NCBI GenBank assembly: GCA_903921835.1
Contig: CAIXRL010000238.1
Location: 1 to 14,735 of the forward strand
DNA: 14,735 bases
Reading direction: 5' to 3'
Source of the DNA: Candidatus Eiseniibacteriota bacterium
GTDB lineage: Bacteria > Eisenbacteria > RBG-16-71-46
The stretch's first letter is position 1; each line of letters opens with the position of its first letter. The position numbers were made by a program, and so were the translations under genes. Shown here one piece after another: positions 1 to 8,251 of this stretch. The notes below the pieces were generated by a model. It did not search any database. It saw only the letters and a program-made list of their open reading frames with translations, and had not been told where the DNA came from.

Positions 1-288
1 ATGATGTCGGTGGGTACCGGCTGGGGTGGCAGCAGCACGACTGCCCTCAACGTGACCTCGCTCTCGTACCAGTTCCGCGCGCCGCTCACCATGAACGTCA
101 GCGTCGGGAACTCCTTCGGGCCCGGCTCCTCGTCGCGCACCTCGTCGTTCTTCCTCGAGGGGCTCGACCTGACGTACCACCCGAGCGCGAACGCGGTGTT
201 CCAGATCCAGTACCGCGACATGCGTTCGCCGCTGCAGTACGGCTACTCGGGCCTCGCCGGTCCCGGCCGCGGCTCCTGGGGCTACTGA
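1..288 (+). CDS. C-terminal fragment of a probable outer-membrane beta-barrel protein (partial)
   Basis: About 95 residues are visible, ending at a TGA at 286-288. The frame is open to the first base, so the ATG at position 1 is probably internal and the gene starts left of the window. The visible part alternates polar and hydrophobic residues in strand-like blocks (LSYQFRAPLTMNVSVG, FFLEGLDLTYHP, AVFQIQYRDM) separated by Gly/Ser-rich turns, which is the look of the last strands of a surface or outer-membrane barrel. No catalytic motif is seen. The stop lies 7 nt before the trpA start, so the two are probably co-transcribed, but nothing else ties this protein to tryptophan synthesis. The family is not recognised; the barrel reading is inference from pattern. 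Confidence 0.5.
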   Translation: MMSVGTGWGGSSTTALNVTSLSYQFRAPLTMNVSVGNSFGPGSSSRTSSFFLEGLDLTYHPSANAVFQIQYRDMRSPLQYGYSGLAGPGRGSWGY

Positions 289-295
289 CCGCGCG

Positions 296-1087
296 GTGGC
301 CGCATCGCGCCTTCAGACCGCCTTCGCCGCGCGACGTGGCACCACCGGCCTGATTCCGTTCGTCACGGCGGGCTATCCGTCGCTCGCCGCCACGCGTGAA
401 ATGCTGCGCGGCTTCGACCGCGCCGGCGCGCTGGCCGTCGAACTGGGCATCCCGTTCTCGGACCCGATCGCCGACGGCCCCGACATCCAGCGCGCGTGCG
501 AGTGGGCGCTGCGCCAGGACGTCGGCATTGCGGACGTGCTCGCGCTGGTGGCCGATTTCCGCCGCGAGTCGCAGCTGCCCATCGTGCTCATGACGTACGC
601 GAACCCGGTCGTGCGCATGGGGCTCGCCGAGTTCGCGCAGCGCGCGCACGCGAGCGGCGTGGACGGCATCATCGTGAGCGACCTGCCGCCCGAGGAATCG
701 CCCGAGACCTGGGACGCGCTCGCCGCCGCGGGGCTCGACACCATCACGCTGGTCGCGCCCACCACGGACGATGCCCGCGTGCCGGGACTGCTCGCGCGCT
801 GCCGCGGCTTCGTCTACTGCCTCGCGCGCACCGGCGTCACCGGCCAGGGCAGCGGCTGGTCGGGCTCGCTGCCCGATCGCATCGCGCGGATCCGCACGCA
901 CACCACGCTGCCCGTTGCGGTCGGCTTCGGCATCTCGAGCGCCGCCGACGCGGCGAAACTGCGCGGCATCGCCGACGCGGTCATCGTCGGCGCGGCGTTC
1001 ATGCGCCGCGTGGCCGAGGACCCCGGGCAGGGCGCCGCGGAGCGCGTCAGCGCGTTCGCGGGCGAGCTGGCGGGGGCGCTGGAGTAG
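296..1087 (+). CDS. trpA: Tryptophan synthase alpha subunit
   Basis: TrpA cleaves indole-3-glycerol phosphate to indole and glyceraldehyde 3-phosphate; indole is channelled to TrpB in the cytoplasmic alpha2beta2 complex. The 263-aa length is normal for the family. The signature VELGIPFSDPIADGP places the catalytic acids at Glu49 and Asp60, the same numbers as in the Salmonella enzyme. The loop-6 segment ARTGVTG (about 178-184), the phosphate-binding stretch AVGFGIS (about 213-219) and VIVGAAFM (about 230-237) are all present, so it should be active. The start is GTG at 296, the only candidate giving a normal N-terminus. There is no strong Shine-Dalgarno, and the start lies 7 nt after the upstream stop, so translational coupling is likely. 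trpB is not in the window; an unrelated beta-barrel fragment sits in its usual place. Confidence 0.97.
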   Translation: MAASRLQTAFAARRGTTGLIPFVTAGYPSLAATREMLRGFDRAGALAVELGIPFSDPIADGPDIQRACEWALRQDVGIADVLALVADFRRESQLPIVLMTYANPVVRMGLAEFAQRAHASGVDGIIVSDLPPEESPETWDALAAAGLDTITLVAPTTDDARVPGLLARCRGFVYCLARTGVTGQGSGWSGSLPDRIARIRTHTTLPVAVGFGISSAADAAKLRGIADAVIVGAAFMRRVAEDPGQGAAERVSAFAGELAGALE

Positions 1088-1194
1088 CGCTGGTCTCGTG
1101 GCGGGACGGACCCGTAGCCTCCCCCGAGCCAGGTCGGTCCACCTGAAAGTGCGGTTCGGCTGCGAGACGCCGGGCCCGGCGGAAGGCTGCGCAG

Positions 1195-1500
1195 ATGTCC
1201 CTCGCGCTGCTCGCGGTGCAGTTCGGGCCCGGCTTCGCGATCCCCTGCAGCGGCCGGGTCGGCATGGGTGTCGCCATTGCCGCCGCCATCCCGTTCTCCT
1301 GGACCGGCGGAGCGCATGGTGGATCGCCCTGATGGTGTACCGGGGCTGCAGAGCGCGCCGCGGCCCTGGCGCCATGGCCGGCCCCGAGCAGGTGGGCCTC
1401 GGGCCTGCTCCGGGTCTGCTTCGGGCCGCGATCGTCGCGTGGCTGCCGCAGGCGCTGGGCATCGTGCGGCGGATCGCGACAGCCGGGAACTCCTCGCGCC
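1195..1500 (+). pseudogene. Possible decayed or frameshifted small membrane-protein gene
   Basis: An ATG at 1195 preceded by GGAAGG (8-nt spacer) opens a 45-aa frame ending at TGA 1330-1332. It is strongly hydrophobic (MSLALLAVQFGPGFAI, then GMGVAIAAAIPFSW). Third codon positions are G/C-rich for the first 35 codons, then lose that bias. The bias and hydrophobicity resume in another forward frame from about 1318 (WWIALMVYRG, later LLRAAIVAWLPQALGIV). That pattern suggests one or more frameshifts in a small multi-span membrane protein. No family is recognised. Chance open frames are common at this GC content, so this is weakly supported. Confidence 0.22.
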
Positions 1501-1532
1501 AGCAGTCCGCTCGCCTCATCTCCCGAAACCGT

Positions 1533-1564
1533 TCGAGGCCCCCGGTGCGCACCGGAGGCCTCGA
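1533..1564. terminator. Strong palindromic hairpin, possible terminator
   Basis: The segment TCGAGGCC...GGCCTCGA encloses a perfect 14-nt palindrome CCGGTGCGCACCGG (1542-1555), with one C/A mismatch in the stem (1541/1556). The inverted repeat is nearly perfect over 32 nt. There is no real T-tract on the plus side. On the minus side only TTT follows within the next bases. It lies 28 nt beyond the stop of the minus-strand mini-ORF at 1593-1649, so it may end that transcript or any read-through from the phosphatase gene. Confidence 0.5.
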
Positions 1565-1592
1565 GCGTATTCCATCATCGCCACCCGGTGTC

Positions 1593-1649
1593 TCAGCGCC
1601 GGATCCACCACAACAGGTCGAGAAGCACCATCACGATACCGATATCCAC
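1593..1649 (-). CDS. Candidate 18-aa hydrophobic micropeptide
   Basis: On the minus strand GGAGG (plus 1655-1659) is followed after 5 nt by GTG at 1649 and an 18-codon frame, MDIGIVMVLLDLLWWIRR, ending in TGA (1593-1595). The peptide is one hydrophobic stretch with an acidic start, two Trp and a di-Arg end, the layout of a single-span membrane micropeptide. The frame could also open at ATG 1685 (30 aa), but that start has no clear ribosome-binding site. A palindromic hairpin follows. No family is recognised. It could equally be chance or the tail of a decayed gene. Confidence 0.3.
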   Translation of the reverse strand: MDIGIVMVLLDLLWWIRR

Positions 1650-1974
1650 GGTGTCCTCCAACAGCGAGGGCGCGCGCCCGGCCATCTCGCGCGGTCAACC
1701 GTACGAATCGGCCGCCCGTGGGTTGGCGTCGCGGGCGGGGGAGGCGGCAAGCTGACGCCTCAGGACGATTGTCGGCAGCAACGCGCCGGACTTGACCCAG
1801 AATGTTCATCCGCCTCGTGGCCGGCGATTGCAATCTGCACGTCACCCGCCAGGACGCACGCCCGGGCGGCAGCCTCGCCTCGTCCACGACGTGATTACGC
1901 CGAGCGCAGTCGATCCCGATCGCGCGCCGCAGGCTGGTGCGATTGCCCGGCCTCCCGCGCTCCCGGCTCGCGGT

Positions 1975-4443
1975 TCATGCACGCTCCGCGCCGCTGAGGC
2001 CCCGCTGCACGGTTCTGGCGCGGGCGGCCGGCCGGGTGAGCTGCTTGAGGACGACGATCGTCAGGTCGTCCAGCGGTTCGTCGGCCCAGCGGTGGACGGC
2101 GGAGATCAACTCCTCGACGATGTCGGCGGCCCGCCGGTGGGCGTTGCGATCGAGCACCTCCCGCACGCCCTCGACGCCCAGCATGACCCCGCCGCGGCTC
2201 GCCTCGGTCAGTCCGTCCGTGTACACCACCACGAAGTCGCCGGCGTCCAGCTCCACGGACGAGACGCCGTAGCCGGCGCCCTCGCTCACCCCCAGCAGCA
2301 GGCCGCTCTCGCGCAACTCCTCGAGCCTGCCGTCGGCGCGGCGCACCAGCGGCGGCGTGAGACCGGCGTTGGCGAAGCGCACCACGGCGGACGACACGTC
2401 CACGCGCGCGCACAGCATGCTCACGAACTTCTCCGGCTGGTCCACGTCGATCAGGTCGCGATTCAGCGCCTCGAGCAGGTCGCCGGGGTGCCGCGCGCGC
2501 AGCGCCTCGGCGCGGAAGCGCGACTGCACGCCCGCGAGCACGAGCGCGGCGGCCACGCCATGGCCGGCGGCGTCGCCCACGGCGAGCGTGAACTCGCGCG
2601 GGCCCATCTGCACGAAGTCGTAGTAGTCGCCGCCCACCGACTCCAGCGACAGCGTTACCGCGGCGCAATCGAGCGTGGGGTAGACGGGCGTGCTGCGCGG
2701 CAGGCGGTGGAGCTGCACGTGGTGGGCTTCCTCGAGCTCGCGATCGATGGCGACGTGTTTTCCCGCCTGGCGACGCAGCTCGGCGTTCTCGAGCGCCACC
2801 GCGAGGTGGCCGCCGAGTTGTTCGAGATCGCGCATCTCCCAGCGGTCGAGCCACGGGCCCGCGAGCCGGCGTCCGAGCAGCAGCACCGCGGGCGGTGGTG
2901 TGCCGGGCACGGGCAGCACCCAGTGGACTCCGGCCAGCTCGAGCGTGTCGCGGTCCTCGTGCGCCAGGTCGAGCGCCGCCAGCTCGCCGGGGCCTTCGCG
3001 GCGCATCAGCGCCTCGAGGACCCCGGGGCCCGGCGAGGGCATCAGGCGCGCACCCGCGAAGCTCACGAGCTGTACGCCGTCCGCGCCGGCGCGGCCGGCC
3101 GCGCAGCCGTCCAGCCGCAGTGCGCGCACGATCACCTCGCAGGCCTCGCGCAACATGGCGATGCGGTCGCCGCTGCGCGCGGCCTCCGCCGAAGGCGCCC
3201 ACGCGCCGAGCGCGACATCGCTGGTGATGGGCACGACGCGCGCGCCCAGCCCGGAGAGCCACGGGCGGGCGGGACCCGCGAGCGCGGCGACCAGCGCGAG
3301 GAACGCCAGCGAGGCCCCCGACACGCCCTCACCCAGTGCGGGCCACCACGTGCCCGCGAGCCACTCACCGGCCCCGTAGGTCGCCAGCGCGAGCAATCCC
3401 GCGATGGCGACCACGGCGATGGCGCGCAGCGTCACGCGCACCTCGAAGACGCGGTGCACGGCGATCGCCCAGGCGAAGGAGGCCGGCACGGCCAGCGTGA
3501 ACGCCACCGCGGCCCGGTCGTACGGCAGCGACCTGCCGGGAACGAGGTTGCGCCACGCGATCATGAGCACGAACGGCGCCGCGCCGAGCACGGTGCCGAA
3601 GAACGCCACGCGCAGCCGCCGGCGCGCGTCGGGCGTGCGGATACGATAGAACGAGGCGCCGAAGAGCACGAGTCCGCTGATCATCCCGGCGTAGAACATC
3701 GTGTTCGCCGCGGCCCCTACGATCTCCAGCGCGCCTCCCCAGCGGCCCGGTCCGAACGCGTCCTCGAGCACGAGTGCGAGGAAGGCGAGCCAGATGGCCG
3801 TCGCGGCGCCGTAGCCGGCCCGCACCCAGAGTCGGTGGTGCGTGCGTCCCGCGGGTTCGGGGAAGAGCGCGAAGAAGTGCGCGAACACCACCGCCACCAT
3901 CAGCTGCGCGGCCGTGAACGCCAGATCGTAGGCCTGCTGCCACGCGAACGAGCCCAGCTGGGGCATGGGGGTCAGCATGCCCGCGAACGCGACGCAGAGC
4001 ACCAGGAAGGCACGCGTGAGCCGGTCGCGGCGCTCGCTCCAGACCCAGCCGCCCAGCAGCAGGAAGCCCGAAGCGACCCCGAAGAGGAGCGCGAGGTAGC
4101 GTCGCTCGGACTCCGGCACGGGCGCGGGAACGAGCCACGCCTGGCCGCGGCGGCCGTCGTGCTCCCATCCGAGCAGCAGGGGCTGGCCAGGCTCGGCGCG
4201 CCGGAGCGGGTCGGCGTCGAGCCTGGACGCGCGCCGGTCGCTCTGGGCGAGCCAGATCCGATCGCCGGGGCTCAGTCCGGCGAGCGCTCCGGGGCTCGTT
4301 GGCTGGACGGTGGCCACGCGGTCCCCGAGTACGGTCACACCCGTATACGCGTGACGCGAAAGGGTCAGGGCCGAGAGCACCAGGGCCGCGGACGCGGGCA
4401 GGATCAGCCACGACAGCCAGCGATCTGTGGCGTTCCGTTCCAT
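1975..4443 (-). CDS. Membrane-anchored PDZ and SpoIIE/RsbU-type PP2C phosphatase
   Basis: An 822-aa predicted Ser/Thr phosphatase of the RsbU/SpoIIE class; such enzymes usually dephosphorylate anti-sigma-factor antagonists. Order: membrane helix about 9-28; PDZ-like segment about 36-110 (ATVQPTSPGALAGLSPGDRI); about seven further hydrophobic segments between 115 and 400; a possible GAF-like region about 430-545; a helical linker ending ELEEAHHVQLHRLP; then PP2C about 585-800. The metal-binding acids are all present: GGDYYD (604-609), GDAAGHG (623-629), TDG (742-744) and DDLT (792-795), so it should be active. The frame is open to 4602, but ATG 4443 is chosen because AAGGGG precedes it by 4 nt and the first helix then sits at the N-terminus. 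No STAS or anti-sigma partner is adjacent, so the substrate is unknown. It is transcribed divergently from csrA. Confidence 0.88.
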   Translation of the reverse strand: MERNATDRWLSWLILPASAALVLSALTLSRHAYTGVTVLGDRVATVQPTSPGALAGLSPGDRIWLAQSDRRASRLDADPLRRAEPGQPLLLGWEHDGRRGQAWLVPAPVPESERRYLALLFGVASGFLLLGGWVWSERRDRLTRAFLVLCVAFAGMLTPMPQLGSFAWQQAYDLAFTAAQLMVAVVFAHFFALFPEPAGRTHHRLWVRAGYGAATAIWLAFLALVLEDAFGPGRWGGALEIVGAAANTMFYAGMISGLVLFGASFYRIRTPDARRRLRVAFFGTVLGAAPFVLMIAWRNLVPGRSLPYDRAAVAFTLAVPASFAWAIAVHRVFEVRVTLRAIAVVAIAGLLALATYGAGEWLAGTWWPALGEGVSGASLAFLALVAALAGPARPWLSGLGARVVPITSDVALGAWAPSAEAARSGDRIAMLREACEVIVRALRLDGCAAGRAGADGVQLVSFAGARLMPSPGPGVLEALMRREGPGELAALDLAHEDRDTLELAGVHWVLPVPGTPPPAVLLLGRRLAGPWLDRWEMRDLEQLGGHLAVALENAELRRQAGKHVAIDRELEEAHHVQLHRLPRSTPVYPTLDCAAVTLSLESVGGDYYDFVQMGPREFTLAVGDAAGHGVAAALVLAGVQSRFRAEALRARHPGDLLEALNRDLIDVDQPEKFVSMLCARVDVSSAVVRFANAGLTPPLVRRADGRLEELRESGLLLGVSEGAGYGVSSVELDAGDFVVVYTDGLTEASRGGVMLGVEGVREVLDRNAHRRAADIVEELISAVHRWADEPLDDLTIVVLKQLTRPAARARTVQRGLSGAERA

Positions 4444-4537
4444 GTCGCCCCTTGCATTTACCCGTTGGAGAATGGTCTGTGGGTGGGTTTCCAGTGCCGG
4501 AATGAGTCTACCGTAATCCGGGCTTGGCTGCTTCGCC

Positions 4538-4560
4538 TTGACAGGGCTATTCTCGGTCAA
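4538..4560. promoter_or_regulatory. Divergent promoter region with TTGAC-N13-GTCAA inverted repeat
   Basis: Between the phosphatase and csrA, a perfect -35 hexamer TTGACA (4538-4543) faces csrA and a TTGACC (4560-4555 on the minus strand) faces the phosphatase. Together they form the inverted repeat TTGAC-N13-GTCAA. No good -10 hexamer is found at the proper distance on either side; GTCATT at 4561-4566 is the plus-strand candidate after a 17-nt spacer. It may be overlapping promoters or an operator, and the role is inferred. Confidence 0.4.
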
Positions 4561-4592
4561 GTCATTTTCCCGCCATGCCGATACGCAAGGTG

Positions 4593-4633
4593 AAGGACGC
4601 AACAGGATGTCGTAGCGGTGTGCCGAGCGGAGG
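4593..4633 (+). promoter_or_regulatory. csrA leader with several GGA motifs (possible CsrA autoregulatory sites)
   Basis: The mRNA leader of csrA carries AAGGA (4593-4597), ACAGGATGT (4602-4610) and GGAGG (4629-4633), the last being the Shine-Dalgarno of csrA itself. The known CsrA consensus ends in AGGAUGU, which the second site matches fully. Two GGA sites a few tens of nucleotides apart with one over the ribosome-binding site is the usual layout for CsrA repression. Binding here is inferred. Confidence 0.45.
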
Positions 4634-4641
4634 CTAGCACG

Positions 4642-4866
4642 ATGCTGGTCCTAACAAGGAAGTTAGGAGAGAATATACGGATCGGGGACACGGTGAAGAT
4701 CACCGTGCTCGAGGTCCGGTCCGGGCAGGTCAAGCTCGGGATCGAGGCGCCGCCCGAGGTGAAAGTGCACCGGGAAGAGATCTACGCCCGGATCCAGGAA
4801 GAGAACCGTCGCGCCGCATCCGGGCAGGCTCCGGACCCGGCGGCGGAGCCAGGCAAGAAGCCCTGA
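4642..4866 (+). CDS. csrA: Carbon storage regulator CsrA/RsmA
   Basis: CsrA is a small dimeric RNA-binding protein that recognises GGA motifs in mRNA leaders and blocks or alters translation; in many flagellated bacteria it controls flagellin and motility genes. The 74-aa protein starts MLVLTRKLGE, and the key RNA-contact residues are at standard positions: Leu4, Arg6 and the VHREE block with Arg44. The body is collinear with known CsrA; the C-terminal tail from about residue 56 is Ala/Pro/Lys-rich and variable, as expected. ATG 4642 is chosen over upstream in-frame codons because GGAGG lies 8 nt before it and the protein then starts exactly at the conserved MLVLTRK. A small FlgM-like gene follows 69 nt later and both end at one terminator. 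fliW, its usual antagonist gene, is not adjacent. Confidence 0.97.
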   Translation: MLVLTRKLGENIRIGDTVKITVLEVRSGQVKLGIEAPPEVKVHREEIYARIQEENRRAASGQAPDPAAEPGKKP

Positions 4867-4935
4867 GATCGAGTGATCCCCGATGAGCGTGCGGAGCGAC
4901 GAGAGCCGCACCTCCACGCGCCGCGACGAGGAGTC

Positions 4936-5136
4936 ATGAACGCGACTCGCCGACGCATCACCCGCAGTTCGAAAACGACAGCGGCCAGGCCCGTCCTGGC
5001 GGCCGCATCTCCCAACGTGGTCCGCCTCTCACGCGTGCGGACCGCACTGCAGCGAATTTCGAGCGGTTACTACGATCGCGACGAGGTGAGGGATCGCCTC
5101 GCCACCGCCGTCCTCCACGAACTGCAGAAGATGTGA
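4936..5136 (+). CDS. Small protein with FlgM-like C-terminus (candidate anti-sigma-28 factor)
   Basis: A 66-aa protein with a basic, Ser/Thr-rich, probably disordered N-terminus and a helical C-terminus (about 28-66). The segment RVRTALQRISSGYYDRDEV followed by RDRLATAVLHEL resembles the FlgM pattern in which a helix is followed by I-x-x-G-x-Y, Asp and an IA/LA-x-x-L helix; FlgM binds and holds FliA (sigma-28) inactive. ATG 4936 is preceded by GAGGAG with a short 2-nt gap. A GTG at 4873 in the same frame would add 21 Arg-rich residues and looks less likely. It lies between csrA and a strong terminator, and fliA is 5 kb downstream, which fits a flagellar role. The match is by eye and short, so the FlgM assignment is tentative. 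Confidence 0.45.
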   Translation: MNATRRRITRSSKTTAARPVLAAASPNVVRLSRVRTALQRISSGYYDRDEVRDRLATAVLHELQKM

Positions 5137-5152
5137 GCGTTCGCCGCACCTG

Positions 5153-5200
5153 ACCGCCGGAGCATCGCCCCCAGGGGCCGCGCTCCGGCGGTTTCATTTT
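5153..5200 (+). terminator. Rho-independent terminator after csrA operon
   Basis: ACCGCCGGAGC (5153-5163) pairs perfectly with GCTCCGGCGGT (5182-5192) around an 18-nt loop, followed directly by TTTCATTTT. It starts 16 nt after the stop of the FlgM-like gene and closes the csrA transcript. Confidence 0.92.
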
Positions 5201-5302
5201 GCGGCCCGGCACCCGCGGCCCGCATCCTCTCCCCGGCCCCGCGCGCGAACGGCTTCGCGCCGCGCGGCCCCGCGCCTGGCCCGGAGCGTTCACGAGACGC
5301 CT

Positions 5303-5363
5303 CGCACTCGCGGCACACCCCGCACTCTCGGGACCCCGCACTCTCGACAACCCCGCACTCTCG
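5303..5363 (+). repeat. Short degenerate tandem repeat upstream of the kinase gene
   Basis: The decamer CGCACTCTCG occurs at 5321-5330, 5337-5346 and 5354-5363, each inside a longer CCCCGCACTCTCG-like unit, with spacings of 16 and 17 nt. A partial copy CGCACTCG is at 5303-5310. The array stops 26 nt before a TATACT -10 element, so it occupies the upstream control region of the kinase/NtrC pair. It could be a set of operator half-sites or merely slipped repeats. Confidence 0.6.
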
Positions 5364-5389
5364 GCTCGCGGTTCACGAATGCTCCGGGC

Positions 5390-5395
5390 TATACT
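5390..5395 (+). promoter_or_regulatory. -10 element of the kinase/NtrC operon promoter
   Basis: TATACT differs from TATAAT at one base and lies 20 nt before the kinase ATG, giving a leader of about 14 nt that includes GAAGGA at 5404-5409. No recognisable -35 hexamer lies 16-18 nt upstream, so an activator may be needed, possibly acting at the tandem repeats just upstream. Confidence 0.4.
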
Positions 5396-6553
5396 GCGGT
5401 CGCGAAGGATCGCGTATGCCTGCCAAGACCCCGCGCGCCATGGGCGCGCCCATTCGGGACCATCTGGTCCGCGCGCTCATGGACGACGCGCAGCACGGCA
5501 CCCTGCTGCTGGACCCGCAGGGCTGTCTCGCTGGCGCCAATCCAGCCGCCGAGCGGCTGCTCGGATTCTCGCTCGCACGCCAGCGCGGCAAGCCCGCCGG
5601 CGAGATGCTGCGCACGGTGGTCGCCGGGGACGACGTCGTACGCGAGGTCTACCGTCGCGCGCGAACCGAGCGCGAGGTGCTGCTGCATGGTCCGGGCGGG
5701 GGAGAGTTGCAGACGCTGCTGCGCGCCTACCGGCTCGGCAGGCCGCCGTGGGTGCTGGTGAGCGTGCAGGATCTCTCGCAGATCCGCCGCATGCAGCACG
5801 AGCTTCGCCGCAACGAGCGCCTGGCCACGCTGGGCCAGCTTGCGGCCGGGGTCGCGCACGAGATCCGCAATCCGCTCGCCGGCATCGGCACCAGCGCGCA
5901 GGTGCTGCTCAAGCGCTTCGAGCCGCGCGACGACCGCGCCCGCTTCGTGCAGGTGATCCTCGACGAGGTGGCGCGCCTGGACCGCATCGTCACGAGCCTG
6001 CTGCAGTACGCCCGCCCGCGCACGCCGGAGCTGCGCGCCTCGTCGCTGGCCGGGTGCGTGGACCGCGTCATCGCTCTCGCGGCCGACGCCATCCAGAACG
6101 GCGGCGTGCGCGTCGAGGTGGATGTGGCGCCGCGTCTCGCAGCCCTCTACATTGACCCCGACCTGGTCACTCAGGTGGTGCTCAACGTCACGCTCAACGC
6201 CGTCCAGGCCATGCCGGGCGGCGGCGTGCTGCGCTACGAGGTCCGCAAGGTCCGGCGGCGCCGCACGCCGCGCAGTCCCGGACGGCGCGAAAGCGACCGC
6301 CGCGCCTCGCGCACTCCCGGCTCGGCGTGGATCGAGTACCAGCAGGTGCGGGTCATCGATACCGGCACGGGCATCCCGCGCGGGGTGCTGGCGAAGATGT
6401 TCGATCCGTTCTTCACCACCCGGGCGCAGGGCACCGGCCTGGGGCTGAGCATTTCGCAGACCATCCTGCAGGAACACGGGGGCTCGATCGCCGTGGACAG
6501 TCGCGAGGGACGCGGCACCACGGTGCTTCTGAACTTTCCGCTGGAGAAACGGC

Positions 6554-7978
<1,425 letters not shown>

Positions 7979-8035
7979 GCGTCCCCGGGGGCGACCAAGA
8001 AGCAATCGCGGCCGTGCATTGACTGGTTCGAGGTT

Positions 8036-8075
8036 GAGCGGCCGGCTCCCCGCGGGAGCCGGCCGCTCCCGTTTC
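8036..8075 (+). terminator. Long perfect hairpin terminating the kinase/NtrC operon
   Basis: GAGCGGCCGGCTCCC (8036-8050) and GGGAGCCGGCCGCTC (8054-8068) form a 15-bp perfect stem with a 3-nt loop. The tail has only a short TTT (8072-8074), although TTATTTTT occurs further on at 8093-8100. It separates the NtrC-type gene from the downstream sigma-54 operon. Confidence 0.8.
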
Positions 8076-8211
8076 CGGGTGGCCGGCCGCGGTTATTTTT
8101 GCGGCGGGTCCTGCCGCCGTCCCGGCCGCGAAGGCGCGCGCTAACTCGCCTCGCGCGAACGACCTGCCCGGTTTCGGCGAGCCCCCATTGCCGTCGCGGA
8201 AGGGCCGCGCG

Positions 8212-8227
8212 GGCGGTGATTGCCGCC
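8212..8227. promoter_or_regulatory. Inverted repeat upstream of the sigma-54 promoter (possible activator site)
   Basis: GGCGGTGATTGCCGCC (8212-8227) is an inverted repeat of GGCGG/CCGCC with a 6-nt centre. It ends 24 nt before the -24 element. NtrC-type activators bind inverted repeats upstream of their promoters, usually farther away than this. GC-rich inverted repeats are frequent in this DNA, so the role is a guess. Confidence 0.25.
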
Positions 8228-8251
8228 GCTCACGACCGTTCGCAGGCCGCA

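Larger units (their letters stand above)
1088..1974. other. Long intergenic region without a convincing full-length gene
   Basis: This is the largest gene-poor stretch in the window. The long open frames crossing it are Arg/Pro/Ala-rich translations typical of GC-rich noncoding DNA. What can be seen is a hydrophobic 45-codon frame at 1195-1332 that seems to continue in another frame, a palindromic hairpin at 1533-1564, and a very short hydrophobic minus-strand ORF at 1593-1649; each is listed separately. The part 1700-1974 holds nothing recognisable. Confidence 0.6.

Noticed and set aside
98..1552. Long minus-strand open frame of 484 codons opposite trpA
   Set aside because: It is the antisense shadow of trpA, rich in Arg/Ala/Gly, with no recognisable motif; trpA has exact catalytic residues on the plus strand.
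4525..4545. TTGGC...TTGAC before csrA as a sigma-54 promoter
   Set aside because: The GG and the downstream TTG are two bases out of register and the GC of the -12 element is missing.
1792..4593. 933-codon plus-strand open frame opposite the phosphatase gene
   Set aside because: His/Arg/Glu-rich translation typical of the antisense of a GC-rich gene. The minus strand carries all SpoIIE/PP2C motifs.
1961..5387. Shared segment GGCTCGCGGTTCA near 1964-1976 and 5363-5375, followed in both by a GCTCCG
   Set aside because: One copy is at the end of a coding region and the other in a promoter. The match is short (about 23 nt with three mismatches) and can arise by chance in this base composition.
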